Notes: generated from the letters alone by a model not told the origin. DNA of 64,000 nt from Buttiauxella gaviniae (GCF_040786275.1 NZ_JBFMVT010000002.1:1612001-1676000), one strand, 5' to 3'; shown: positions 7,989 to 17,862, counted from the stretch's first letter. Made by a program: numbers and translations.

Positions 7989-8620
7989 TCCTGTCTTTTT
8001 TCCTGTTTCTGGCGAACTTCACGATACCATTTCGGATGGTGTTTTTTCGCCCAGGTCGTGGTGACCCAGCCTTCCACCATCGCGGTAATCGTGCCTTTCA
8101 CCCATAGGGCTGCGTAGATGTGGATCATAATAACCACAATCAGCGCCACTGCGGCAAATGAATGCACCATCAGGGCTACGCGAATCACCGGGATTGAGAA
8201 AGCAGGGGCAAAGTAAGGACGCCAGATAATCACGCCGCTCACCAGCAATAACACCAGGAAGATAATTGCCGCCCAGAACACGCATTTCTGGCCGAAGTTA
8301 TAACGTCCCGTGTCACCTACTTCCTCGTTGACGATGATCTTACGGATATTCTTCGCCCAAAAGATATCATCCCGATTGATTAGGTTGTGGTGCCAGTAGC
8401 GGAAAAACATAATGATAAACGAGGCAAACATCACCACGCCGACGAACGGGTGGAGGATGCGCGCCAGCTGCGGCGTGCCCAAAATGTGCATCAGCCAGTT
8501 GAAGGAGGGGAAGAAGAACCCCAGCCCGCTCACCGCCGCCAGAATAAAGCAGAAGGCGGTAATCCAGTGGTTGATACGTTCAGGCGCGCTGTAGCGCTGA
8601 ATGGTCACTTGTTTTTTCAT
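7985..8620 (-). CDS. fdoI: Formate dehydrogenase-O cytochrome b556 subunit
   Basis: A 211-aa membrane protein, the gamma subunit that passes electrons from the iron-sulfur subunit to quinone. Four hydrophobic helices are visible (for example [19 protein letters not shown] and [19 protein letters not shown]), with histidines in the pattern of haem b ligands (RINHW near the start, [18 protein letters not shown] near the end). It overlaps fdoH and fdhE by 4 bases each. Confidence 0.96.
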   Translation of the reverse strand: MKKQVTIQRYSAPERINHWITAFCFILAAVSGLGFFFPSFNWLMHILGTPQLARILHPFVGVVMFASFIIMFFRYWHHNLINRDDIFWAKNIRKIIVNEEVGDTGRYNFGQKCVFWAAIIFLVLLLVSGVIIWRPYFAPAFSIPVIRVALMVHSFAAVALIVVIMIHIYAALWVKGTITAMVEGWVTTTWAKKHHPKWYREVRQKQEKRQE

Positions 8621-9522
8621 GGTTTGCGCACCTCATCGTCTTCATGGTGCAAATTGTCGTCCTCTTCTTCGGCACGGTTCGGGCCAACTCCAACATAGTG
8701 GAATACGCTGGCGGCGAAGGTGGCAGCAAAGCCGATAGCGGCCAGCGGCTTCCAGACGCCTTTCCAGAATTTCACCGTTGGGCTGATGGACGGATTCTCC
8801 GGCAGGCCGTGGTACAGCGTCGGCTTGTCCGCATGATGCAGCACATACATGACGTGAGTGCCGCCAACACCGGCAGGATCGTACAATCCAGCATTGTCAT
8901 AACCGCGCGTTTTCAGCTCCGCCACGCGCTCGCCCGCCAGGGTTTTCATATCGTCTTTCGAGCCGAAATGAATCGCGCCGGTTGGGCAGGTTTTCACGCA
9001 GGCTGGCTCCTGGCCGACGGTCACGCGGTCTACGCACAATGTGCATTTGTAGACGCGGTTGTCCTCCGGGTTCAGGCGCGGTACGTCAAACGGGCAGCCC
9101 GCAATGCAGTAGCCGCAGCCGATGCACTGTTCAGACTGGAAATCGACAATGCCGTTGGCGTACTGAATAATCGCGCCCTCAGATGGGCACGCTTTCAGGC
9201 AGCCAGGGTCCGCGCAGTGCATACAGCCGTCTTTGCGGATAAGCCATTCCAGTTTGTCGTTCTGCTCCACTTCCGAGAAGCGCATCACCGTCCACGATTT
9301 CGCCGTCAAATCCGCTGGGTTGTCGTAAACGCCGACGTTACTACCGATTTCATCGCGCAGGTCGTTCCATTCCGAACACGCCACCTGGCAGGCTTTGCAG
9401 CCGATGCAGGTGGTGACGTCGATAAGTTTCGCGACCTCTTGCTGGTGATCCCGCGCCTGAGGCGCGGGCGTGAAGCCGTTGGTGGCGGAACGACGGATGA
9501 TGTCCTGAGATTGATAAGCCAT
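8617..9522 (-). CDS. fdoH: Formate dehydrogenase-O iron-sulfur subunit
   Basis: A 301-aa beta subunit with four ferredoxin-like cysteine clusters, such as [42 protein letters not shown] and [14 protein letters not shown], for four [4Fe-4S] centres. A single C-terminal membrane helix ([20 protein letters not shown]) anchors it on the periplasmic side. It starts 12 bases after the fdoG stop and overlaps fdoI by 4 bases. Confidence 0.96.
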   Translation of the reverse strand: MAYQSQDIIRRSATNGFTPAPQARDHQQEVAKLIDVTTCIGCKACQVACSEWNDLRDEIGSNVGVYDNPADLTAKSWTVMRFSEVEQNDKLEWLIRKDGCMHCADPGCLKACPSEGAIIQYANGIVDFQSEQCIGCGYCIAGCPFDVPRLNPEDNRVYKCTLCVDRVTVGQEPACVKTCPTGAIHFGSKDDMKTLAGERVAELKTRGYDNAGLYDPAGVGGTHVMYVLHHADKPTLYHGLPENPSISPTVKFWKGVWKPLAAIGFAATFAASVFHYVGVGPNRAEEEDDNLHHEDDEVRKP

Positions 9523-9534
9523 AATTCGTCTCCG

Positions 9535-12500
9535 TTACACCTTTTCCACATTGACCAGGAACGCCTTAAATTCAGGCGTTTGCGTGTTGGCATCCCCGAC
9601 AAATGGCGTCAGGGTGTTAGCGATAAAGCCTTTCTTCGCCACGCCCTCATAACCCCAGTGAATCGGAATACCGATGGTATCCACTTTCTGGCCGTTCACA
9701 TCGAGCTGGCGAATACGTTTGGTCACCACCGCTTTGGCTTTGATAAAGCCGCGGTTGGAGGAGACTTTCACCGTGTCGCCGTGAGCAATACCGAGTGAAT
9801 TGGCAAGCTTCTCGCCAATCTCGATAAACTGCTCTGGCTGCGCGATGGCGTTCAGCACCGCGTGTTTAGTCCAGTAGTGGAAATGCTCGGTCAGACGATA
9901 AGTGGTGCCGACATACGGGAATTTGTCATGCTTGCCCATCGCTTCCAGGTCACCTTTGAACACGCGCGCCGCCGGGTTGGAAACCACGTTCGGGTGCAGC
10001 GGGTTGGTGCCAAGCGGCGTTTCAAACGGCTCGTAGTGTTCAGGGAACGGCCCTTCTGCCATTTTGTCGATGGCAAACAGGCGGCCCAAACCTTCCGGCT
10101 GCATGATAAACGGCCCAACATCAGTGCCCGGTGCGGCGGTGCTGTAGTCGGCAATATCCGCCCCGCCCCACTTCGCGCCGTCCCAGGAGATCAGGCGGCG
10201 TTTTTCATCCCACGGTTTACCCGCTGGATCGGCAGACGCACGGTTATACAGAATGCGGCGGTTGAGCGGCCACGCCCAGGCCCAACCTAGCGTGTTGCCC
10301 AAACCTGACGGATCGGCGTTATCGCGGCGAGCCATCTGGTTGCCGTCCGGCGTCCAGCTCCCGGCGAAGATCCAGCAGCCGCTTGAGGTGGTGCCGTCGT
10401 CGCGCAGTTGGGCAAACGAACTGAGCTGCTGACCTTTTTTCACCAGCACCGCACCGGTCGCCGGGTCGATAACGTCCTGCAACGCTTTGCCGTTGCTTTC
10501 CATCGCCACTTCTTCCGGTGCCGGGTTGTCTGGCGTCAGGTAATTCCAGGTCATGTTCAGCACTTGCTCAGGCAGCGCACCGCCTTCACGTTCGTACATG
10601 TGCCGCAGGCGGCTAAAGATACCCGCAAGGATTTCGCCGTCGTTCAGCGCTTCCCCTGGGGCGTCCGCGCCTTTCCAGTGCCACTGCAACCAGCGGCCAG
10701 AGTTCACGATCGAGCCGTTCTCTTCGGCGAAGCAGGTGGACGGCAGGCGGAACACTTCGGTCTGGATTGTCGACGGGTCAACGTCGTTCATTTCGCCGTG
10801 GTTTTGCCAGAAGTTCGAGGTTTCCGTATTCAGCGGGTCAATGGTCACGAGGAATTTCAGCTTCGACAGTGACGCGATAACCTTGTTTTTATTCGGGAAC
10901 GACGCGACGGGGTTAAAGCCCTGGCAGAGATAGCCGTTCACCTTGCCCTGGTTCATCATCTCGAAATATTGCAGGACGTCGTAGCCCTTGTCCCACTTCG
11001 GCAACCAGTCATAACCCCAGCTATTTTCCGCTGTGGCTTTGTCGCCGTAGAAGGCTTTCATCATCGAAACGAAGAATTTCGGGTAGTTACCCCAGTAGTT
11101 TACCTGGCCTTCCAGCAGCGGTTTTGGCGTGTTGGCGGCGAGATAAGTCTGGATGTCGGGCTGTTTTTCATTCGGCAGCGTCATATAGCCCGGCAGGCTC
11201 TGTGACAGCAGGCCGAGATCCGTCAGCCCTTGAATATTGGAGTGACCGCGCAGGGCGTTCACGCCGCCGCCCGCCATTCCCATATTGCCAAGCAGCAACT
11301 GAATCATCGCCATGGTGCGAATGTTCTGCGCGCCCACGGAGTGTTGCGTCCAGCCTAGCGCGTAGAGGAACGACGCGGTTTTGTCTTTTACGCTGGTCGC
11401 CGCGATATATTCGCAAACTTTCAGGAAATCGTCTTTCGGGGTGCCGCAAATATTGGAAACCACGTCCGGCGTATAGCGGGAGACGTGCTCTTTAAGCAGG
11501 TTCCACACGCAACGTGGATGAGTGAGCGTCAGGTCGCGTTTGGCGAAGCCTTTTTCGTCCAGCTCATAGTTCCAGGTGGTTTTATCATATTTACGGTTTG
11601 CCGCATCGTAGCCCGAGAACAGGCCGTCGTCGAAGCGGTAATCCTCACGCACAATCAGGTTGGCGTTGGTGTAAGCCTCAACGTATTCGCGGTTGTATTT
11701 ATTGTTGTTGATCAGGTACAGCAGCACGCCTGACAGGAAGGCAATGTCAGAGCCGGAGCGAATCGGGGTGTAGAAATCCGCCACCGAAGCGGTACGCGTA
11801 AAGCGCGGATCGATAACAATGAGCTTCGCGCCGTTGTGAATTTTGGCTTCCATCGCCCAGCGGAACCCGACGGGATGCGCTTCAGCGGCGTTGCCACCCA
11901 TCACAATAACGAGATCGGCGTTCTTGATATCAACCCAGTGGTTGGTCATCGCACCGCGACCAAATGTTGGAGCAAGACTTGCTACCGTTGGTCCGTGTCA
12001 GACACGCGCCTGGTTATCCACGGCAAGCATGCCGAGGGCGCGGGAAAATTTCTGGGTTAAATAGCCGGTTTCGTTGCTGGATGCCGATGCGCACAACATG
12101 CCGGTGGAGAGCCAACGGTTGACCGTCGTTCCCTGGTCATTTTGCGCAATAAAGTTGGCATCGCGGTCTTGTTTCATCAGTTTGGCGATACGGTCAAACG
12201 CCGTTTCCCAACTGATTTGCTCCCATTTATCCGAGCCTGGCGCGCGGTAAGACGGGAATTTGAGGCGGCTTTCGCTGTGGATGAAATCCACCAGGCCTGC
12301 GCCTTTCGGGCAAAGTGCCCCGCGGTTAACCGGATGGTCCGGGTCCCCTTCAATATGGAAGATAGATGCTTTGGCATTTTTCGCACCGTCACCGAGGCTG
12401 TACATCAACAGCCCACAACCAACGGAACAGTATGTGCAGGTGTTACGCGTTTCGCGGGTGCGCAGCAGTTTATATTGCCGTGTTTCCGCAAGTGCAACGC

Positions 12501-12585
12501 CTGGGGCAAAGCCCAGTGCCGCTGCCGTAGTCCCTGCCATACCGCCAGCACAGATCTTAAAGAACTGTCTTCTGCTGACCTGCAT
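9535..12585 (-). CDS. fdoG: Formate dehydrogenase-O catalytic subunit, selenoprotein
   Basis: A 1016-aa molybdopterin-guanine-dinucleotide enzyme that oxidises formate at the periplasmic face. The N-terminus carries a Tat signal (SRRQFFK) and a [4Fe-4S] motif (CTYCSVGCG). Codon 196, at 11998-12000, is TGA and reads through as selenocysteine: the context ARV-U-HGPTVASLAPTFG is that of E. coli FdoG, where residue 196 is also Sec. Joining the two open frames across this codon gives the exact family length. It heads the operon fdoG-fdoH-fdoI-fdhE and is divergent from fdhD. Automated callers would wrongly split it into 195- and 804-aa proteins. Confidence 0.97.
11952..12000 (-). promoter_or_regulatory. 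SECIS element of fdoG with Sec codon
   Basis: Directly after the TGA codon the reverse strand reads ACGGTAGCAAGTCTTGCTCC. GCAA and TTGC pair around a GTC apex, within a longer arm. This is the position and the apical GTCT feature expected of the bacterial SECIS hairpin bound by SelB. Confidence 0.85.
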
Positions 12586-12755
12586 GGATGCTCCTTTTCG
12601 ACATTGTCATATTACTTATAGGTTTAATTTTTTGCGGTCTAAGCCGCAAAGGTCCACAATCAAACGCAAACTGGAAATAGCCCCTCATCCAGAAGGGGTA
12701 GTAGGTCCAGAATACCACATTAGGATTAAGGCTGTTCCAATCAGGTTAAGACAAC

Positions 12756-13580
12756 GTGAACAATTCCGACCCAAATCAAAGCAAAAATGTGAACGCCATC
12801 ACTGGCGCACGAACAATCGATCTGTGGCAGCGCCACGATTTATGTCAGGCCAAAAGTGACTGGCTTGCTGAAGAAGTCCCGGTTGCGCTGGTCTACAACG
12901 GTATTTCCCATGTCGTGATGATGGCCTCGCCTAAAGATCTGGAGCTTTTTGCCGTCGGTTTTTCGCTCTCGGAAGGGATTATTGAATCTACAGCAGACAT
13001 TTACGGTATTGATGTGATTCCGGTCTGCAATGGCATGGAAGTGCAGATTGAGCTTTCCAGCCGCCGCTTTATGGGGCTGAAAGAGCGCCGACGCTCGCTT
13101 GCCGGGCGCACCGGCTGCGGGGTTTGCGGCGTCGAACAACTCAACGATATTGGCCGCCCAATCGCCCCATTGCCGTTCACACAAACGTTCGATTTAAACA
13201 ATCTGGATGCAGCCTTAAAACAGATGCGCGATTACCAGCCGATCGGGGAGCTGACGGGCTGTACTCATGCCGCACTTTGGCTTAATGAAACCGGCATGAT
13301 CCTGGAGGGTAAAGAAGATATAGGCCGCCATGTGGCGCTGGATAAGCTGCTCGGGGCGCGAGCCCGTGGGAACTGGCACACCGGAGCCGTGCTCGTTTCG
13401 AGCCGCGCCAGCTATGAAATGGTGCAGAAATCAGCCCAGTGCGGCGTGGAAATTCTGTTTGCCGTTTCGGCGGCAACCACGCTTGCAGTAGAGGTCGCCC
13501 AACGCTGCAATCTTACCTTAGTGGGGTTTAGCAAACCGGGGCGTGCCACGGTTTATACCCATCCGCAGCGCTTGTGTTAA
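12756..13580 (+). CDS. fdhD: Sulfurtransferase FdhD for formate dehydrogenase maturation
   Basis: A 274-aa protein that transfers sulfur from IscS to the molybdenum cofactor of formate dehydrogenase, a step required for activity. The CGVCG motif (Cys121, Cys124) carries the persulfide, and [20 protein letters not shown] and TGCTHAA are near-identical to E. coli FdhD. The start is GTG at 12756; no ATG is available in frame nearby. It is divergent from fdoG with 170 bases between. This pairing with the fdo operon is as in E. coli. Confidence 0.96.
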   Translation: MNNSDPNQSKNVNAITGARTIDLWQRHDLCQAKSDWLAEEVPVALVYNGISHVVMMASPKDLELFAVGFSLSEGIIESTADIYGIDVIPVCNGMEVQIELSSRRFMGLKERRRSLAGRTGCGVCGVEQLNDIGRPIAPLPFTQTFDLNNLDAALKQMRDYQPIGELTGCTHAALWLNETGMILEGKEDIGRHVALDKLLGARARGNWHTGAVLVSSRASYEMVQKSAQCGVEILFAVSAATTLAVEVAQRCNLTLVGFSKPGRATVYTHPQRLC

Positions 13581-13587
13581 AAGGCTG

Positions 13588-13601
13588 TACATTCGGTTAC
13601 T
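13588..13601 (+). promoter_or_regulatory. RstA-box-like site upstream of asr
   Basis: TACATTCGGTTACT matches the RstA consensus TACATNTNGTTACA at all but two fixed positions and lies 99 bases before the asr start. RstA is the known acid-stress activator of asr in E. coli, so this is a credible operator, recalled by motif only. Confidence 0.6.
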
Positions 13602-13699
13602 CGCCGACACCAATCACTCACGGAACGTTTTTGTTTATTGGAATAGAGTTATTTCATCGGGCCGAGAGGCCACTCATAAACAAACACGAGACGAACAAA

Positions 13700-13993
13700 A
13701 TGAAAAAAGTATTAACTCTGATTGCTGTCGCTGTAATGGGTCTGTCCTCTGCTGCTTTCGCTGCTGAAACCACCGCAGCGCCTGCTCCGGTAAAACACAC
13801 CACTACCGTGCACCACAAAAAACATCACAAAGCAGCCCCTGTAGCGCAGAAAGCGCAGGCCGCTAAAAAGCATCACAAAAAAGCCACTAAATCAGCCACC
13901 CCGGCGGCACCTCAGAAAGCCCAGGCGGCTAAAAAGCACCACAAAAAAGCAGCTACCCCTGCTGTAGCACCCGCAGCTAAACCTGCTGCATAA
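13700..13993 (+). CDS. asr: Acid shock protein Asr
   Basis: A 97-aa periplasmic protein precursor, rich in Lys, His and Ala. The signal peptide ends in SSAAFA (about residue 21). The mature part carries basic repeats ([13 protein letters not shown] appears twice) typical of Asr, which buffers or protects periplasmic proteins at low pH. I chose the ATG at 13700 because the in-frame upstream extension from 13574 has no signal peptide. In E. coli asr lies elsewhere, so its place after fdhD is a difference in location. A strong terminator follows. Confidence 0.95.
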   Translation: MKKVLTLIAVAVMGLSSAAFAAETTAAPAPVKHTTTVHHKKHHKAAPVAQKAQAAKKHHKKATKSATPAAPQKAQAAKKHHKKAATPAVAPAAKPAA

Positions 13994-14000
13994 GTTTGCA

Positions 14001-14144
14001 ATGAAATCCCCCTCTATTAAAAACACCCGGCTTGCCGGGTGTTTTTTTATCAAACCTGATCTGCTGCTAAAGCGCTTCAGATTTGAACTGATTCTGGCCG
14101 CCGTCATTCTTTACGGCATCGTCGCCATCAGCTTCTTTCTTTAA
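14001..14144 (+). CDS. Small membrane protein candidate (YdgU-like) downstream of asr
   Basis: A 47-codon open frame starting at ATG 14001, seven bases after the asr stop. The first 16 codons run through the asr terminator hairpin. The last part (RFRFELILAAVILYGIVAIS) is a clear basic-flanked membrane helix. In E. coli asr is followed by ydgU, which also encodes a tiny one-helix protein, and the RFELIL-like core looks similar from memory. No other ATG, GTG or TTG start lies between the hairpin and the helix. It could be translated only on readthrough transcripts. The call rests on position and hydrophobicity. Confidence 0.5.
   Translation: MKSPSIKNTRLAGCFFIKPDLLLKRFRFELILAAVILYGIVAISFFL
14022..14048 (+). 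terminator. Rho-independent terminator of asr
   Basis: AACACCCGG (14022-14030), loop CTTG, CCGGGTGTT (14035-14043), followed by a T run to 14048. It lies inside the small open frame 14001-14144. Confidence 0.88.
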
Positions 14145-14156
14145 TTATTCGCATCA

Positions 14157-14735
14157 CTAATTTTCACGCAGCACCAAAATCGTCTCTTTACGGGTATAGA
14201 CCGTATGGTTATCCGGCACGTCTTTGTTCACAAATGACATGGCCCCGATAGTCACGTTGGAACCGATAGTAATATCACCAATAATGCACGTCCCCGCCCC
14301 AATATTGACGTTATCTCCAATCACCGTTTTCCCGCCGTCGCCTCGCGCTTTTTGCCCGATAGTAATGTTCTGACGCAAAACAACATTTTTACCGATCACA
14401 CAGTCCGGGCGAATCACAAGGCCTGGGAAATGCCGTATTTCCAGCCCTTCACCAATGGTTGCCAGGGGAGAAATATCCATCGCGTAATAATGGTTTAGCT
14501 TTATTAATTTCTTTTTCGCCAGGCGATGGATGAAACCCTTTCTGGCTTTAAATAAGTATCCCCAAATTCTGAACCAGAAATAAAAACGGCGATCCGGGCA
14601 CTTGATTGCTCGGTGCAACGTCTTCGTCCAGGTGAAGGGGTTATCATTTTTAACCACTTCTTTTTGCAGACATTTTTTAAGATGGAGATACATGATTTTA
14701 TCCGTGTGCGGTACATAAGGCGCACATATTATCAC
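14157..14735 (-). CDS. Hexapeptide-repeat acyltransferase (serine-acetyltransferase-like)
   Basis: A 192-aa protein (178 aa if the ATG at 14693 is the start). The C-terminal half carries left-handed beta-helix hexapeptides such as VIRPDCVIGKNVVLRQNITI and VIGDNVNIGAGTCIIGDITI, as in CysE- and WcaB-type acetyltransferases. The N-terminal half is basic and aromatic without clear membrane helices. HYYAMDISPLATIGEGLEI is the usual lead into the repeats. It should acetylate a sugar or amino-acid hydroxyl using acetyl-CoA. It stands alone, so the acceptor is unknown. The GTG at 14735 has GGAG just upstream, whereas the ATG does not. Confidence 0.82.
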   Translation of the reverse strand: MIICAPYVPHTDKIMYLHLKKCLQKEVVKNDNPFTWTKTLHRAIKCPDRRFYFWFRIWGYLFKARKGFIHRLAKKKLIKLNHYYAMDISPLATIGEGLEIRHFPGLVIRPDCVIGKNVVLRQNITIGQKARGDGGKTVIGDNVNIGAGTCIIGDITIGSNVTIGAMSFVNKDVPDNHTVYTRKETILVLREN

Positions 14736-15048
14736 AGTTCTCCAGCCTGCTTAGAGGTGGGGAATGCACGGATCCAGACCGGTGGTATGACGCGGGAGAA
14801 AAGCGCACGCTGTTGTTAACCAATCCTGGCGATACAGCCTATTGGCCTTTTTATTTCGCGCCTCTTAAATAATCTTTTCCCCTTTATTGCGTAAAAAAAT
14901 GCGCGAGCAATCACATTTCTGAAAGCTGATTTTCTCCCTTTAACGCATGAATCATCCTGGCAGATTTTAATTTTTTCCTGTTTCTATTAATCCATTGAAA
15001 TATAGAATATTTTCACCACTGCGATTCAAAATTTAAGCTGCAGTTAAT

Positions 15049-15064
15049 TGTGATTAACATCACA
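15049..15064 (+). promoter_or_regulatory. Perfect CRP-binding site upstream of the PTS operon
   Basis: TGTGATTAACATCACA has both consensus half-sites TGTGA and TCACA with a 6-base spacer. It lies 133 bases before the first gene of the operon, so cAMP-CRP activation is likely. The rest of the 461-base gap from 14736 shows only AT-rich sequence apart from the inverted repeat listed next. Confidence 0.8.
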
Positions 15065-15129
15065 AAAACAGCCCATTAAAACCCTTTGTCAACCATCACC
15101 CTCGCCGCGTGAATACCGTTTTTGTGACA

Positions 15130-15178
15130 TTCGTTGCAAATTAGAGGCTTGTTTAAAGGGAAAAATGTCTGCAACGAA
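15130..15178 (+). promoter_or_regulatory. Inverted repeat in the leader of the PTS operon
   Basis: TTCGTTGCA (15130-15138) and TGCAACGAA (15170-15178) are exact inverted copies 31 bases apart, and each is followed by an AATTAG-like stretch. It could be an operator pair or an RNA stem just before the ATG at 15197. Confidence 0.5.
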
Positions 15179-15196
15179 ATTAGCGAGGCAAGCGTC

Positions 15197-16177
15197 ATGA
15201 GAATCGGCATGGTAATTAGCGGCGGTGATGTCACGGGAATAAATAACTTCGTTTTTCAAATATCCCGTCTGGCCCAGGCAGAGATCGTTTTGTTTAACAG
15301 CGGTATTCCAGGTTTATTGCAGAATAAACATCAGGCTATTTCCGTACGCGATTTAGTGGATTTTTCCGTTGCCTCCATTCCGATTATCTCCTCCGGCAGA
15401 ACCAGCCGAAAATTAAAAGGTGCCGAATATGAAAGCATCGCAAAGCAGTTAAAGACCTTACATATTGATGTGCTTATTATGGCGGGGGGCGATGGCTCAT
15501 TGCAGTTCCTACATCACCTTAGCGAATATGGCGTGAATTGTTTTGGCGTCGGAATGACCATCGACAATGACGTTTACGGCAGTGATTACACCATCGGTTT
15601 TTCAACCGCCTGCGAACAGGTGATTAAAGAAGTCGCCAAATTACGCAATACAGGCCGCGCGTTACCAGGCCGCGTTTTTATGGTGGAACTGTTGGGCGGC
15701 TACTGCGGGGAATTAACACTGCAATCCGCCATCAAAAGTAATGCAGATTTCGCGCTGATTCCCGAATGCCAGCATGATTTAAATGAGCTGGCGCAAAAGA
15801 TTAGCGCCCGGCTTGAAACACAAAATAGCGTGGTGATTCTCTGCTCCGAAGGTTACACCAAAGAGTATTCCCCCGGTTTTCAGGGGGCCATTGACACCAT
15901 GATTAAACAGCTTGAACCAAAAATTGGCGTACGTATTCGTAAGTCGATAATGGGTTACAGTCTGCGTAACGGTGACCCCACCTGCGAGGAAATTTATCAA
16001 GGCACTATTATGGCAGGAGAAGTCGTACGTTGTATTCAGTCAGGTATGAGAAATAAAGCCATTATTATTAATTCGAGTAACAAACCGATCCCTATAGATT
16101 TAATCAGTATGCAAAAACGCCTCGTCGACACCGAAGGGCATCATTATAAATTAGCGAAGCAGCTCAATATTATTTGA
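15197..16177 (+). CDS. PfkA-family ATP-dependent phosphofructokinase paralogue
   Basis: A 326-aa sugar-phosphate kinase of the PfkA family. MVISGGDVTGIN (N-terminal ATP/catalytic loop), MAGGDGS (nucleotide loop, with Gly rather than the Asp of pyrophosphate enzymes) and TIDNDVYGSDYTIGFSTA (catalytic Asp) are all present. Aligned by eye with E. coli PfkA, the MGRYCG segment reads LGGYCG and the HIQRGG segment reads YSLRNG, so one substrate-site Arg and the His are replaced. This suggests a substrate other than fructose 6-phosphate. The ATG at 15197, with GAGG upstream, fits the family better than the open frame start at 15134. It heads an operon with ascorbate-type PTS genes and an aldolase. 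Confidence 0.85.
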   Translation: MRIGMVISGGDVTGINNFVFQISRLAQAEIVLFNSGIPGLLQNKHQAISVRDLVDFSVASIPIISSGRTSRKLKGAEYESIAKQLKTLHIDVLIMAGGDGSLQFLHHLSEYGVNCFGVGMTIDNDVYGSDYTIGFSTACEQVIKEVAKLRNTGRALPGRVFMVELLGGYCGELTLQSAIKSNADFALIPECQHDLNELAQKISARLETQNSVVILCSEGYTKEYSPGFQGAIDTMIKQLEPKIGVRIRKSIMGYSLRNGDPTCEEIYQGTIMAGEVVRCIQSGMRNKAIIINSSNKPIPIDLISMQKRLVDTEGHHYKLAKQLNII

Positions 16178-16188
16178 GGAGATTTTCA

Positions 16189-16491
16189 ATGCTTAAAATT
16201 CTTTGTGTATGTGGCTGCGGTTTAGGTTCCAGTTTTGCCATCGAAATGACAGCAAAAGCGGTGCTTAAAAAATTAGAAATTGACGCTGAAATTGACCATA
16301 CCACCGTTTCAGAAGCGGGGGCTTTTAAATCTGACATTATTTTAACCCAAAAAACCTTCGCCGATATTTTAACGGCGGATGCAAGCGAAGAAGAAATTAG
16401 ACGCGTCATCGTGCTGCATAAGCTCACTGATAAAGACGAAATCGAACAGAAGATTGTCGCCTTTTTAAAAGCTCGCAATGTGAAGGTATAA
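16189..16491 (+). CDS. PTS IIB component, ascorbate (UlaB) type
   Basis: A 100-aa cytoplasmic phosphocarrier. The N-terminus LKILCVCGCGLGSSFAIEM is the IIB phosphate-binding loop, with Cys8 as the probable phosphorylated residue (UlaB has VCGNGQGSS at this place). I chose ATG 16189, with GAGGAG upstream, over 16174. It starts 11 bases after the kinase gene and ends 3 bases before the IIC gene. Confidence 0.9.
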   Translation: MLKILCVCGCGLGSSFAIEMTAKAVLKKLEIDAEIDHTTVSEAGAFKSDIILTQKTFADILTADASEEEIRRVIVLHKLTDKDEIEQKIVAFLKARNVKV

Positions 16492-16494
16492 ACC

Positions 16495-17862
16495 ATGAAT
16501 AGCATCATTAACTTTATTGTTAAAGACCTGCTAGGACAGGCATCAATATTGATTGCCTTTATTGCCATGATCGGTCTTTTGCTGCAAAAAAAATCGAAAG
16601 GCAAAGTGGCGGAAGGCACGTTTAAAACGCTCCTCGGCTTTTTAATCATGATGGCGGGCATCAACATTATTGTGGATACCCTGACTTTCCTGAACGATAT
16701 TTTCACCCACGGCTTTGGCATGAAAGGCTACATCACCGATGTGGCGGCGATTGCGGGGCTGGCAAACCGCGAATTGGGTTCCGAAGTGGCGCTCACGCTG
16801 ATGGTGATATTTATCGTCAACATTATTATTGCCCGCATCACGCCGTTTAAGTACATCTTCCTGACCGGGCAAGCCCTACTGTGGATGGCGACCATTGGCG
16901 CGGTTATCGGCTACAAAGCCGGTCTGACCGGGCTGCCGCTCATTCTTACCGGTGGGATTTTCGGTGGAATTATGGCGGTGCTGATGCCCGCGCTTGCCCA
17001 ACCTGTCGTGCGCCGCATTACCGGGTCTGACGACGTAGCCCTGGGGCACTTCTGCACCATCGGTTATCTGGTGCAGGCGGCGGTGGCGAAGGTCGTTGGC
17101 AAAGGGTCGAAATCCACCGAAGACCTGGTTTTGCCGGATAACTTTAAATTCCTGCAAGACACTTATTTGTCGATGGCCGTCGTCATGATCCCGATGTATT
17201 TGATACCTGCCCTGGCGGCTGGCCCGGAATACATCGGCAAATACTCCAACGGCGTTAACTACCTGATGTTTGCTTTTATGCAGTCGATTCAGTTTGTTGC
17301 CGGAGTATTTGTACTCTACAGCGGCGTACGTTTGCTGCTTAACGAACTGGTGCCTGCATTCCGCGGCATCGCCATGCGCATTGTGCCTGACGCCAAACCC
17401 GCTCTGGATTGCCCGGTGCTGTTCCCTTACGCCCCCAACGCAGTGATTGTCGGCTTCCTTGCCACCACCGCGGGTTCCATCATCGGCATGATTGTCTTCC
17501 CAATGTTTGGCCTCGCCATGATTCTGCCTGGTTTATTAACGAACTTCTTTGCCGGTGGCACCGCAGGGATTTTTGGTAACGCGATGGGCGGTAGACGCGG
17601 CGCGGTTATCGGCGGCGTGGTTCACGGTCTGTTTATCACCTTCCTGCCCGCCATATTAGTTCCGATGCTGGAAAGCTACGGCTTTACCGGTGTGACCTTC
17701 AGCGATTCCGATGTCATCAGTAGCGGCCTGATTTTGGGGCATGTCTTCCAGAATAACTGGACGTTTGTCGGCTGTTTCATCCTGTTCGTGGCGCTTATCG
17801 CCTGGTTCGTGAATGGCAAATCAACCAAACCTCAAGAGGAAAAAGCACATGAGTCTGTATAA
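16495..17862 (+). CDS. PTS IIC permease, ascorbate (UlaA/SgaT) family
   Basis: A 455-aa membrane transporter with about 10-12 hydrophobic helices. The family is recognised from IVKDLLGQASILIAFIAMIG at the N-terminus and the glycine-rich NFFAGGTAGIFGNAMGGRRG loop near the C-terminus, both typical of UlaA-type IIC proteins. It imports a sugar while IIB phosphorylates it. The substrate is unknown: the neighbouring kinase and aldolase do not fit the ascorbate pathway. The end overlaps the aldolase start by 14 bases. Confidence 0.9.
   Translation: MNSIINFIVKDLLGQASILIAFIAMIGLLLQKKSKGKVAEGTFKTLLGFLIMMAGINIIVDTLTFLNDIFTHGFGMKGYITDVAAIAGLANRELGSEVALTLMVIFIVNIIIARITPFKYIFLTGQALLWMATIGAVIGYKAGLTGLPLILTGGIFGGIMAVLMPALAQPVVRRITGSDDVALGHFCTIGYLVQAAVAKVVGKGSKSTEDLVLPDNFKFLQDTYLSMAVVMIPMYLIPALAAGPEYIGKYSNGVNYLMFAFMQSIQFVAGVFVLYSGVRLLLNELVPAFRGIAMRIVPDAKPALDCPVLFPYAPNAVIVGFLATTAGSIIGMIVFPMFGLAMILPGLLTNFFAGGTAGIFGNAMGGRRGAVIGGVVHGLFITFLPAILVPMLESYGFTGVTFSDSDVISSGLILGHVFQNNWTFVGCFILFVALIAWFVNGKSTKPQEEKAHESV

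Noticed and set aside
8644-9798. Long 384-codon open frame opposite fdoH/fdoG
   Set aside because: It is antisense to well-supported fdo genes; GC-rich coding DNA often leaves long shadow frames. Composition (Arg/His/Ala-rich) is typical of such shadows.
9535-12585. Reading the two fdoG frames as a frameshifted or broken gene
   Set aside because: The break is a single in-frame TGA at codon 196, the known Sec position, followed by a SECIS arm, and selC is present.
13681-13993. Lys/His/Ala repeats in asr as a CRISPR or satellite repeat
   Set aside because: The repeats are irregular and coding, in frame within a typical acid-shock protein.
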